From Prostheceraeus crozeri (lineage: Eukaryota > Platyhelminthes > Polycladida > Euryleptidae), in assembly GCA_907163375.1 (NCBI GenBank), contig CAJQUW010007472.1:310472-374471 (forward strand): a stretch of DNA of 64,000 nucleotides. Reading direction: 5' to 3'. A program made the translations under genes and the position numbers. Numbering within the stretch: position 1 is the stretch's first letter; every line of letters begins with the position of its first letter. The notes under the pieces are model-generated. The model made no database searches. It worked only from the letters and a program-made list of their open reading frames with translations, and was not told where the DNA came from. Shown piece by piece: positions 1-10,945 of this stretch.

Positions 1-1540
1 TGTGACTTGGGCATAAGAATGAATGAAGGTGACAGCAAATGTGAAAGTAAAATAATATTCCTAGTGTACAGTGCATACCGAGATTTGACTAAAACGTTTA
101 TTTTCATGAATGACTTTATGGCTCACTGAAGCTTGAGCACCTATATAGAGTGCCTCTACATAAATGCTCAAAGACTGATCTACGGCATTAATTACTGCTT
201 GCATACTTGTGCATGTAATGTTCTCAACATAAATTGTAGCGAAATCTGTCTTCATCAGAAAAACTGTGACCCATAGAATGACAGCCATCGGTTTAGGATA
301 CATCATGCGTTCGTTCATGGACATATCTTGTGGTAGATACTATTTCTAGATGTCCATGGTTGGTTATAGCAGGGATGTAATATAGATAGAACAATCTATG
401 GTTCATAGACATCCCTGGTTATAGTAGCATTGTAATTGTTCTAGAAGTCATTTGAAAAATTTATTGAAAATTAGACGGATTGTATGAAAGAACATAGAAG
501 TTATGACTCCATATCGATTAATGGGATTTACAATCTGCAATGGCCACGTCGAAAACATTTTTTCAAAAACTTGTGAACATATCCCGAACAGTTATGAGTG
601 TCTACATATCTCACACTCGTAGCCCGAAAACTCAGAAATTTTGCTTTGTATAGTTGGGACATAGAGGTTTCCGGATTATTACCGAACGTACAAGTAATTC
701 ATATGAAATTATATATACATGCACTGTACATTTTTTGAAGCATCAAACTTCCTTCGAATCTTTTATTACAAATAAACTTCGAATGTCTACAGCAGTTTGC
801 ATGTGGTATCAGTAATAATTTGAATGATTTTTATTATTGAGTTAAAACTGATTCATATGGGGATTGGATTCAGTGTGCATCATGATGTCAGTTTGCCGGA
901 ATGCCATCAACTCACTTGAGTCGGCTTGAAACTGTTCTACATGCATCGGTTTGACCTATTTTCCAACCCAGTCGATATTCGTCAGGATCTAAACTACTGA
1001 CACAGCTTAAATGGCTCCTTATTCGAGAGAGAATCAGCCAACGCGCAGTCAGCAAGTGACGTCTGTATCTGGCACCTGCGCATTTATATGAAGAGCTTCA
1101 GCCAACCTCATTGTTCTCGTCCGCGCTCGGTCACGTCATCGGATCTCCTTTACGTTCATCCTCTGATTGGCCAATGTTCATTTTGCTGCCGCTGCTGGTG
1201 CATGGAATGCAATGCCAGAGTCTTTGTATGAGAAGTAGGGTGTCCTTGCATCTCGTGAGAGTGTTTTACAGGCGCATTACTTATCGCATTTCGTGTCATT
1301 TCTTAAGTGACTTTTTGCCTTGATTGCCTCATAGCATCTGCTTGCCTGTCGTTTGTGCACGTTTCCACATGTACAGTGTCCTAGAACTCTGACGTTAAAC
1401 CACTACAATACAGTTCCTTTCCATTTCTTCGTTAAGTGAAATGATGAGGCTGATGTATTCCTACTGAATCTTCACCTGCATGTTAATGGAATTGATGGGT
1501 GTCCATAATTAGCCATTTTTCATTATCTGCTGGATTCTAG
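1..1540. other. No gene recognised
   Basis: No exon, RNA gene or intact element is recognised. Short open frames occur on both strands but have no recognisable domain. Two partial copies of a short phrase (GGTTATAG..G.A..TGTAAT) lie at about 362-435. Confidence 0.5.
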
Positions 1541-1544
1541 CTTT

Positions 1545-1765
1545 TCTATTAACAGAATGAAATTAAATAAAGGATGGATCGAATTCTCATGCAAAAGATA
1601 TGCGGCTGGCAGGATTCGAATCTACGACGAAGGTCAAATAGACCTGTACTCTATCAACTGAGCTACGAGCCAGTTATACAGTGTGTCAATTGGCAGGATC
1701 AGTCCCTCACCACCACACATCAGTTGTTATAGCAATTATAATCAATGAATACATACCTCCTCACA
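1545..1765 (-). repeat. tRNA-like SINE, family 2 (minus copy)
   Basis: On the minus strand the sequence has an A-box-like stretch (TAGCTCAGTTGATAGAG) and a B-box-like stretch (GATTCGAATCC). It is flanked on both sides by sequence shared with the + copy at 29885-30100, including a 5' part with the phrase GATGTGTGGTGGTGAGGG and a 3' part ending in TTTATTTAATT. The shared non-tRNA flanks show a dispersed SINE rather than a tRNA gene. The anticodon stem and T stem do not pair well, so a working tRNA is unlikely. Confidence 0.7.
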
Positions 1766-3394
1766 ATCCTGACTGCCGACATGAAATACTATGTGACTAT
1801 AAAACGCATGTAACTCTTAATAACATTCTCATGATGCTCTCTGCTCACCATTGTCACTGTTTAAAGATGGCTTGTTCAGGTTTTTCATAGGAGTTTCCAG
1901 TCTTAGGCTATGGTTCTTGTTAAACGAAAGTAGTTCATTATTGCACTCAAAATTTATGCAATTACAGAATGAAGCAAGCATAAGAACTCAAAAGAGCCAT
2001 TTTTCTCTTTTCGCTTTCTGCTAAGTCCGTCCTGTGGGTATCTACTGTGGTTTTGAAATGTGTAATGAAATAACAACTCAGATCTCTATTTCATAATGTC
2101 AATCTTCTTCATCTGTTCCGAAAGACGATGATGAAAATATATTGCATCTGTGAGATCCATTTGTTTCTTTCAACTCCTTAATAGCTGTGTTTGTCGAGGT
2201 TGGGATGATTATTAAATAAGATGCGTTCACAAGGCTGCTGTCATAATCAATTATCGTGAAGTTTGACGAACAAACACCCGAAATTGTACATTAATCAATT
2301 GAAAGAGATGAATTCTATATTTGTGTATGCTGTTACGTCTATTAAAATCCAATTAGCGAATTAATTGGCAGTGAGGTTAGATGTAATCACTTCAGTCGAT
2401 CCATAATGTCTTGCCAAATCGAAGGATAGAAATGAAGGGAGACTGTTCGCTTTCTATAAATTTCACACGATTCAGCATAGATGCTGTTTCATATTTATTT
2501 GATTATCGGCAGTTTCATTTTGTCAATTGACAATATCTGAAACAAACTTTGTAGTAAACAATTTCTCATGTGCATTAAACATGTAGGAACTTTTCTTTTG
2601 GTATTATGTTGGTTTTTGCGACTTGATTTTCAAGTGTTTTTCTCATATTAATTAGTGGTCGAACTTATTTTTCATTGATAGTTTTCACAGTCAATTACAA
2701 ATGTCGTGCTTAATAGAGCCAATTGAGTTTCAAATGGGGCTCTGAGAGCCTCTAGCATGGTCCTGGTCTCAGTCTTCCCAGTCACTCTTGTTTTATTAGT
2801 TCTACTGACCCTCAGATTACTTGTACATGTGATGAACAACAGAGCCAACAACGAAATGTACATCTATCATGAATTTTCACTATTTTTCGATCACACATTC
2901 TTGTTTGATAATCAAACGGTCTCTGTTGGTCTGATTAATGTGTTTTGAGAATAATTCAATAGCATAATTATGAAAATGAGTCACAATGTCAGAGGAAGTC
3001 AGATTGGACAGGTCAAGATTACCATCCAAGATGTACACTTTCACTACAATGTAATTTTGATTGTAATGTGTTGAAGTATTCACTAGTGAGTGGAAAAATT
3101 CATGGAATTCCGCTCTCTCCACATACTCAGTGAAAATGCACAAGTAGTAATATTGGAGCAGAGACAGATATTATTAGTTTGGACGGAAATTGTTTCTGCC
3201 GCTGTGTAATCAGCAGCCGCATTGAGGCTTGAAAAGAATTTATCCCGCAGCGACGTAAAATGATAGTGGTCAGATGATCATAGCTCTTTCCCACGTAGAC
3301 ATGAACAAAAAGATATGATCTTGATGTCCATCAGAAGAAACGTGAAGTTGATCTTTCGTCTTCATCAACTCCGTGTTAAACCACCATTAGTCCG
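1766..3394. other. No gene recognised
   Basis: AT-rich sequence with only short open frames that resemble no known domain. No terminal inverted repeats or tandem arrays were seen. Confidence 0.45.
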
Positions 3395-3602
3395 TGTTGT
3401 GTCTCCGTGGCACAGTGGTTTAGTGCTTGGCCTAGCGATCTTTTGGTCCAGAGGTCGAGCCCCGAAGGTGTCATTGGAAGTCGTCAGGAAGGGCATCCGG
3501 ACTAAAAGTACCACAACGCTCCAGATTTACGTTTGACTGTGTCAGGACCGTCCAAGCCCCCAGTATGAGGTAGTAGTGACGTAAAACCATCATTTTTTAA
3601 GC
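3395..3602 (+). repeat. tRNA-derived SINE, family 3
   Basis: The head has an A-box-like TGGCACAGTGG and a B-box-like GAGGTCGAGCCCC about 40 bases later. A non-tRNA body follows (GGAAGGGCATCCGG, then GTCCAAGCCCCCAG), and the sequence ends in a T-rich run. This head/body/tail order is that of a SINE. It differs from the other two tRNA-like families here. Only one copy is seen, so the boundaries are estimates. Confidence 0.6.
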
Positions 3603-4131
3603 GACCATACGCGCGTAGTGGGACAATCCCAGTCATTTGGACTCAGTGTTATTATGCTGACAGTAAGCGATTCATACTAAAGAAAATCATTTAGTGGTAT
3701 AGTATTATTTATTGTATCGATATCAAAATGTCAAAGCAATAATTGGCAGATCAGGTGAAGTTGCTAACGTAGTGAGGTGATAAAATAGAGCTGCCCCACC
3801 TAAAATATTTGGGAGAGGAGGCCTACATAGGAAAGATATTATGGAAGGATAGAATATGCAGATAGCAACTTGGTAAAATTGAAGAGAATCTTATTAAGTG
3901 GCTCAATGATGAAGACTTACAATCTGCAAAATGTTGATTTGTCAACTTTTCTTTCTATGAGAACCAAATGTGGTTGGTTGTTCAGAAACCCATGAAAATT
4001 TGGTTTGCTGAATGCCAGCGAGAAATGGTTCTTCTAGTTTTCTCATTAAGTCGTTTTTGGGTGAATCTTTATGTTGCACTGTGCTTGTTTATGTTCGTAC
4101 TTTAGCATACATCTTGCATAATTAGTCATCC
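3603..4131. other. No gene recognised
   Basis: Unannotated AT-rich DNA. No coding pattern, terminal repeat or RNA gene is seen. Confidence 0.4.
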
Positions 4132-4740
4132 TGAATATCTGAAGAGAATGACAGCTATTAAGTCAATACAAGACATCCACACTCTTGATTCCCCGACCGC
4201 ACTCGCCTGACCCAGGAATCGAACCGAAGTCCGCGGTGGAGACGAGCTCGCACCTTCTTCACTAGGCCACGCTGACGGTTCAACAGGAATGCGAGTGAAG
4301 GCAGAAGTCATCTCCAAGTGATATCTACAGCTTGTTGTCCTCCTATTATTGACAGAGTGCCACCAGCATTCATGTTGTAGCGAGACAGCATCAGCATGTC
4401 ATACGACTACGTCACAGTGCAGTACGACACACATACTACGACAGATCTTTGTTGTCAATCTACACTGTGACGTAGTCGTATGACATGCTGATGTGCTGTC
4501 TCGCTACAATATGAACGCTCGTAGTATTCTGTCAATCATAGCAGGAAAAGAAGCTGTCGATATCACTTAGAGATGACTTCTGCCTTCACTTCCATTCATT
4601 TGAGCCGTCAGCGTGGCCTAGTGAAGAAGGTGCGAGCTCGTCTCCACCGCGGACTTCGGTTCGATTCCTAGGTCAGGCGAGTGCGGTCGGGGAATCAAGG
4701 GTGTTGGTGTCTTGTATTGACTTAATAGCTGTCTCTTTAC
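4132..4740. repeat. Foldback of two tRNA-Glu-like SINE arms
   Basis: Two arms of about 280 bases face each other, at 4132-4413 (minus) and 4464-4740 (plus), with about 50 bases between. Each arm contains a tRNA-Glu-like head: GCGTGGCCTAGTG (A box), a CTCCACCGCGG segment where the anticodon arm would be, and GGTTCGATTCC (B box). The SINE tail reads GTATTGACTTAATAGCTGTC. Next to the centre the arms share the phrase GACGTAGTCGTATGACATGC and its complement. A transcript could fold into a long hairpin. Related arms occur at 37617-37785 and 49302-49942. Confidence 0.8.
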
Positions 4741-5477
4741 AAACAGAATGATATTAACAATGAGAAATGAACTTTTGATGTCGAATGTTCTCCCCATGAC
4801 CATCTCATGGGAGAATGATTCGAGCACCCTGTCCCACTCCGATCTCATTTCCCATCGGACTGACAACACGCCTGCCTGCAGACCTGGTTGTTATTTGCTG
4901 TTTAGCTAAAAGCTGTTTTCATTTCATTTCGATGAAGAAAATGCTTTGAAGCGGTTTCAGTGATACTTTCCGATGAAATGCGTGGGAATGAACGAAAATA
5001 AGCCATTCAATATCTCTAAGGCAATTGAAATCATATTAATTGCGGCTTCTTCTTACTACATGCATTATTGAATCATCTAATGCTCTCGAAAACCCACACG
5101 ATACATTTTTGTAGGTTTCTTGAAATGAGTTGGACAACCTCTTCTCAGAATTTTCGCAATTTTCCTGGGATTAGTTGATTAGCTGAATTTCAAGATTGTC
5201 AATTTACACTTTCTTTGCTTGTGTCACTGATTTTCCTGTGAATGAGAGAATGAATTGAGAAAAAAAGTAGACAGTTCCCCTCAGGAGGTCGACAATGCGT
5301 GATTGATTTCGTGACATTACTGCTGTCATTTCATTGGCATCAGCTGTGCTGCTCATGGGGTGTTACAGCTTCTATAGGCCTATTATTGTTAATAAAATGT
5401 GCTATGAAGAATGATGTGTGATGCATATTATGTAATTGTTATAATTGTTTAACAGTTGATGGTATCAAACAATTTGA
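4741..5477. other. No gene recognised
   Basis: No domain, exon or repeat structure is recognised between the SINE foldback and the inverted-arm element that follows. Confidence 0.4.
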
Positions 5478-5560
5478 GTAGATTCATTATTTGAAAATGA
5501 GATTAATACCTCCAGAATAACGAAGGCCAAAATTTCTCGATATTGTATGTTTATTGCCGA

Positions 5561-5588
5561 CGTTTCGGACGTTCGTCCTTTGTCAAGG
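5561..5588 (-). ncRNA. Hammerhead-ribozyme-like core, left arm
   Basis: Read on the minus strand, TTGACAAA is followed by a perfect hairpin GGAC-GAAC-GTCC and then GAAACG. This follows the hammerhead order (CUGAUGA box, stem II, GAAA box). The first box differs from consensus at several bases and there is one extra A before stem II, so it is at best a degenerate ribozyme. Confidence 0.4.
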
Positions 5589-5924
5589 CACAACAGCAAT
5601 TCACAAAAGTATGGGCATGCGCACACGAACAAAATAGGCCTACATACAAATTTTTACGATACAGTTGACGCAAAAACGATTAGAAGTCAGTCCTTTCGAT
5701 CTTTCTACTAAGCTTGGGTTCCAAAGACCACTTGTTGCCACTTGTTTCTAACCACTTGTTGCAGTTCACACTTGTTTCACACCGGTTCTATCGATTATTT
5801 TGATGTACAAATTATTGACAAATGTAGAGATCCTGTTGATACTTGTTGTGAGTCTTCATTCTTACAAGTCTTCAGTTAGACATAATTCTTTTCGTTCATT
5901 GACGGCAGGCAAATCTGCTGATTC

Positions 5925-6825
5925 GAGTGAGATCAGCGTTACGCCAGCTCTCGACATCAGGGTGACGTCAGTATAATGAGTGAGATCAGCGTTACGCCAG
6001 CTCTCGACATCAGGGTGACGTCAGCATAATGAGTGAGATCAGCGTTACGCCAGCTCTCGACATCAGGGTGACGTCAGTATAATGAGTGAGATCAGCGTTA
6101 CGCCAGCTCTCGACATCAGGGTGACGTCAGTATAATGAGTGAGATCAGCGTTACGCCAGCTCTCGACATCAGGGTGACGTCAGCATAATGAATGAGATCA
6201 GCGTTACGCCAGCTCTCGACATCAGGGTGACGTCAGTATAATGAGTGAGATCAGCGTTACGCCAGCTCTCGACATCAGGGTGACGTCAGTATAATGAGTG
6301 AGATCAGCGTTACGCCAGCTCTCGACATCAGGGTGACGTCAGTATAATGAATGAGATCAGCGTTACGCCAGCTCTCGACATCAGGGTGACGTCAGTATAA
6401 TGAATGAGATCAGCGTTACGCCAGCTCTCGACATCAGGGTGACGTCAGTATAATGAGTGAGATCAGCGTTACGCCAGCTCTCGACATCAGGGTGACGTCA
6501 GTATAATGAATGAGATCAGCGTTACGCCAGCTCTCGACATCAGGGTGACGTCAGTATAATGAATGAGATCAGCGTTACGCCAGCTCTCGACATCAGGGTG
6601 ACGTCAGTATAATGAATGAGATCAGCGTTACGCCAGCTCTCGACATCAGGGTGACGTCAGTATAATGAATGAGATCAGCGTTACGCCAGCTCTCGACATC
6701 AGGGTGACGTCAGTATAATGAATGAGATCAGCGTTACGCCAGCTCTCGACATCAGGGTGACGTCAGTATAATGAGTGAGATCAGCGTTACGCCAGCTCTC
6801 GACATCAGGGTGACGTCAGTATAAT
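5925..6825 (+). repeat. 53-bp tandem array, 17 units
   Basis: The 901 bases divide exactly into seventeen 53-bp units. Each unit starts GAGTGAGATC or GAATGAGATC and contains the full 8-bp CRE palindrome TGACGTCA near its end. Units differ at essentially two positions, G/A in the start and T/C in the final AGTATAAT or AGCATAAT, so the array was homogenised recently. The A-type start predominates in the later units and the G-type in the first five. It lies inside the inverted-arm element. Confidence 0.97.
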
Positions 6826-7149
6826 GAAGCTCATCGTGATCCCTCATAAACAATAGTTGAAGAGTCAGCGACACACAATAGCCTTTTCCGCGAGTCAGTC
6901 AACATCCCGCTACGAGTGAGGAGGAGCCGGATTAGAGGACAAACAATCGCGGCAAGGGTGGCCGAGCAGAAGACAATCGATCAGCGCCCTGCCAGTAGAA
7001 ATTTGCCAGAGGCAAATCAAGTGCGGCAAAGGCGGCTGAAGTGTGGTGACAGTGACCTATCAATTCCCGAGACTCCGCTGCTGTTGCTGAACTCTTGGTG
7101 TTGATGATCTCCTGGACTTATAACATTGTGTTGACGTGAACGCTGAAAA

Positions 7150-7165
7150 GGTTCTTTTAAGGACC
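7150..7165 (+). promoter_or_regulatory. Histone-type 3' stem-loop match
   Basis: GGTTCTTTTAAGGACC fits every position of the metazoan replication-dependent histone stem-loop consensus GGYYYUUHURARRRCC, with a 6-bp stem (one U-G pair) and a 4-base loop. No histone coding sequence lies upstream, and the usual purine-rich downstream element is not obvious. A poly(A) signal AATAAA lies at 7206-7211, itself in the loop region of a 9-bp inverted repeat (about 7199-7221). Function is not shown; a chance or transposed copy is possible. Confidence 0.35.
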
Positions 7166-7441
7166 ATCACATGACCTTTATATGTATTTTAAACTCACAT
7201 TAAACAATAAAGTTGTTTAATCATTTTCCAACTTATATTTTGGGTAATACGGAAGCGTTAGCGTAACATGCTACATTGTCCGAATCTCGTCAAATCAGAT
7301 CTTTGGAACCGAAGCTAAAATAGAAAGATCGAAAGGACTGACTTCTAATCGTTTTTGCGTCAACTGTATCGTAAAAATGTGTATATAAGCCTATTCTGTT
7401 CGTGTGCGCATGCCCATGCTTTTCTGAATTGCTCTTGTGCC

Positions 7442-7468
7442 TTGACAAAGGACGAACGTCCGAACGTC
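7442..7468 (+). ncRNA. Hammerhead-like core, right arm (decayed)
   Basis: This is the inverted partner of the motif at 5561-5588. The GGAC-GAAC-GTCC hairpin is kept, but the GAAA box is one A shorter, so this copy is less likely to be active than the left one. Confidence 0.35.
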
Positions 7469-7556
7469 GGCAATAAACATACAATATCGAGAAATTTTGG
7501 CCTTGTTTTCGTTATTTTGGAAGTATCAATCTTATTTTCAAATAATGAATCCTAAG

Positions 7557-8739
7557 CACCTCCTGCTAACGGCTCTTGTAATTTGAGTAGACGCAGAGAA
7601 GTTGATGTCATGGGAAGATTTTTTAAGATGTTGTTTTCATAGTACGAAATGGATCCGCCACATTCTCAGACATTTTTCTAGAAGATTGATCTTCAATTTT
7701 GGCGTTATTCCTCTCTGGTGCTTTCTGAGATTTCCAAACATCATTCCGACTTTGTCAATGATTTATAGATTTGAGATGATACTGCTATGAAAGATGAATA
7801 AAATACGTGTCGAGGATCAGTTGATGAATAACGATTGATTAGTCACCGCAGATTTTAAAACGCAGGATTATAAATGTCAAATAATCAGAAATGATCTCAT
7901 GAATGTCATCAGTTCTGTAATTACAGACATGTATTTGAAATATCTCCGATGAGAACAACTTCAATTGTCATAGTAATGATTGGCCGCGAAAATATCCATT
8001 ACTGATTATAACATAATTACTCTTACATAACGTTGGATTTTAAAGCAGATGAATAGATTTATGAGATTTTCCTGTAATTTCAACTTAATCACACACTATT
8101 GCTAATTCATCATTGCGAGCCATATGGTTATCGACGCTAGTATTTGCGGCTTTAATTGTTATCAAATGAAAATAATTCTTGTTTCTTGTGCGGTAATTTT
8201 GAGCGTCAAATTTTTGTTGTCTCGATGTAACATTTATGTGAAACGTCTGTTACCGATCGATATATTAATAGTTATCTGCGCACCAAGTGCAAAATGTTCA
8301 TCTTCATTGTATTTTTCGAGATCAACATGTCTATAGCGAGCCCGAAAAGAGAGAATAATGCAATTGAGATGGATATCTTTGCACGAGTTACGGAAGTAAC
8401 TTCATATTTCACAGGATTGTCAGAATCTATAATCATCAGAATTTTACAGCTGTCAAAAATTCACCTCTATTTTTGTCATAGAATTGTAGATATCAACGGT
8501 ATTTCTTGAGATTTCCATGTAGAATTTGCCGCTTTAGAGGATGAAAAACTTTCTATGTGCTTATGTATTTCAATGGATTTCAATTATTGTACTCCTAGAG
8601 ATTTATGCACTCTTTGGAAAGCACAAACGTTATTATGGAAGCAATATTCATGGAGATTATTGCACTGTGAAAAAAGGATTAATTTTCTTCGAATCTGTGA
8701 ATAAATGCTGAGAGACTTTATTTTCCGTTAAGTGTGCTT
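7557..8739. other. No gene recognised
   Basis: AT-rich DNA without recognisable exons, terminal repeats or RNA genes. Confidence 0.4.
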
Positions 8740-8935
8740 CTGCTTAAATCCTTTGGGTTGGACGATTTTCCCTGACGTGATGACTCCAAGTGCTTCGATC
8801 TAGGGCGTTGGCTTCCTTGAGGTCCAATTGCAGACTATCTGCGGCCGTGATTTCTTCCCAGATCTTCTTTGTACGGCCTATTGGCATTGGTCTTCATTTT
8901 CCACATTTTCTTCAGCCACTCGTTGTTATCCTGCC
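8740..8935 (-). pseudogene. LINE ORF2 C-terminal relic
   Basis: On the minus strand a peptide reads RPIGRTKKIWEEITAADS followed by LDLKEANALDRSTWSHHV. This resembles the C-terminal block common in RTE-like and related LINE polyproteins (GRPrkRW..i...D.k......A.DR..Wr). It is short and changes frame at its upstream side, so it is an old fragment. Its family cannot be set more precisely. Confidence 0.45.
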
Positions 8936-9836
8936 ATACCAAATAGCTGCATACTCCATGTTCCCGCAGTATTAAATGTACAACCTAAAATCGACAGTTC
9001 ATCGACGGATTTCACGTTCCTAATCACTAAATGATGGATGTAGACTGAACGCAAGTGATGACTTCCAAAGAGCACTGTGATTGACGTGATCCACAGCTAC
9101 CTCTAAAGCACATTGTGATTTAGTGTGGATGATTCTGCCACTCTAATAGAAGGATATTTCTACAAAATAGATTGTCCATGATATGTAATAAATACACTAC
9201 TGCATTGCAAATCATATGGACAGAATCTTAATATGTTTGAAATTACAAAACTTTATTGATTAGACAAAGAGGGTAGTGTAAGAGATAATGGGTACAATGA
9301 AAGTGGTTAAACCGTCTGATAGTTCACTTATTGGCATTCTTGTAACAAAACTCTGAAACAAGTAACAGAGATTCTTCTCTGTAAATGTGACTAATCGTGC
9401 AATGTTTTTTGGATGGTTCTGATGTTTTTGATAGATGTTCGCAGCTTGTTGTCTGATGTAGACATAGAGTATCGTGAAGGTGATGCAAGTAGACTGTGTG
9501 CGCATTGGATGTAAGGACTCACAGCATGTCTAAAGTTTGCATCCGCTTTCCGTCCTTTGCCTAGCAAGCATATTCCAAAGTCGTTTCAAAGATACTTTTG
9601 TAAAGTGACTCTCAGAGATTCATTTATTTGATGGAGTGTTTGAGTGATAAATAGTGGTAATGACTCATTAGTAGTGATATTTTTATTGATGAAAATGCTC
9701 TCCAAAATGCAGTGCCCTACAGATTTTGAAGTGGAAATGCAATCTGTTAATTCTCACAACGTAGATAAAAGCTGAGTTATAAATTGAAGAAAAGATTGTT
9801 CTCCTTCATATGCCTGATACTTAATCACCTAATATA
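8936..9836. other. No gene recognised
   Basis: No supported feature between the LINE relic and the hAT-type element. Confidence 0.4.
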
Positions 9837-9844
9837 ATTAGATT

Positions 9845-10937
9845 CAGTGGCGTCGCGTGCGCCCAGACCACAGGCCTTCGCTCAGCATTGGAATACTATT
9901 TCTATACAAAGCACTTTTATGTCACAACATTAATTTTCATAAAAGTTGAATTTTTAATGACAATTTCCCGAACATTTTTTAAGGCCAAGTAAATATGCAC
10001 ATGAGAAGTGATTGCTCATGTCGCTTAAGCGCCCTATTCAAGGAACTGATTACTATATCTCCTCTCTGTCCAGACCACATTTTCTCGAGAAAAAAGGGGG
10101 CATGGCCAACAGTTTCTTGCGTTTCTCATGGCCGATCAGCCGCTCTTATGTTTGAAATTCTGAGGCATTAAAATGTCTTGTGTATTTCTTTTTTTTTCTC
10201 TGTGAGTACTTTCAATTTTTATATCAGGCGTTGGCTTACCTTGCTTGACCACTGTCATCTTTTTAGTATATTCTTTTCGGACGAAAGGCGTGGCTATGAT
10301 CTCATCTGCAGTACTAAACATAGTGTCGCATCAATCACGTTAAAACAAATTTTTCAATTCTACCGAATCTGGGTGGTCGAGTCAGATGCATTACTCTGCA
10401 TTCATTGGAGAACGCTCATCATCTGATCGCAGTCTTGTCTGAACGTCAGCCATCTGCTACTGTTGATGTAGTGGCCTCTCTGACATAAAGTGAATCCAGG
10501 AACAATTGGGTTGCGCTTCCCTTACTAGATTTAGATACCGCGCCTCGATCAAGACTTGCGTAGAATTTCATTGCATAAATTGGAGAAGGCAAAGCATTAT
10601 TTCTATCGGGAAAGCCAATATTGTCGCGGGCGCGTGCGCTTACTGCCTCACACGCACACAACTCTCTTTCGCTATCTGAACATCAGTGCTCCGTCTGAAC
10701 ACACGACCAGCTTGTGTGTCTAATTGTTCGAAGAAAACAGCTGTGATTCGAGCACGTGCTGCAAAACTGTTCACTCTTGAGGTTGAGCGTCAGATTTTGA
10801 GATGGAAAGCTGTGCACAGCTGTCACGAGAAGCTATCGAATTTAAATGAATGATGACACTTTTCATTTTTATAAATGTTGGAAAATAATCTTTGAGGATG
10901 CGCCGAAGGCCTCGCAGGTACGGAGAAGACGCCACTG
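9845..10937. mobile_element. hAT-type non-autonomous transposon with 8-bp TSD
   Basis: The ends are CAGTGGCGTC and GACGCCACTG, a perfect 10-bp terminal inverted repeat beginning CAGTG as in many hAT elements. The element is bracketed by identical 8-bp direct repeats ATTAGATT at 9837-9844 and 10938-10945, the target duplication length of hAT transposases. The 1093-bp interior has no recognisable transposase; its short open frames look incidental. A further inverted match, GGCCTTCGC near the left end and GCCGAAGGCC near the right, lengthens the termini. Confidence 0.9.
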
Positions 10938-10945
10938 ATTAGATT

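Larger units (their letters stand above)
5478..7556. mobile_element. Inverted-arm element, Penelope-end-like, with internal satellite
   Basis: Arms at 5478-5735 and 7300-7556 are inverted copies of each other, about 255 bases long, with small differences. Read outward, each arm carries a short-hairpin motif (GGACGAACGTCC) followed by CGAA(A)CGTCGGCAATAAAC. This end motif is typical of hammerhead-bearing Penelope-like retroelements. The interior holds four CACTTGTT repeats (about 5730-5785), the 53-bp array and a right-hand unique part. No reverse transcriptase is present, so it looks like a non-autonomous inverted duplication of element ends. Target duplications were not found. Confidence 0.65.

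Noticed and set aside
5925-6825. CRISPR-like regular array
   Set aside because: Units are directly abutting 53-bp repeats without variable spacers, in animal DNA. It is a minisatellite.
6916-7104. Small arginine-rich protein upstream of the histone-type stem-loop, possibly a histone
   Set aside because: The 62-residue frame matches no histone fold or tail I know. It is likely incidental.
7602-8509. Run of short + strand frames as a multi-exon gene
   Set aside because: Peptides are hydrophobic and Ile/Phe-rich as expected from AT-rich non-coding DNA; no splice sites link them.
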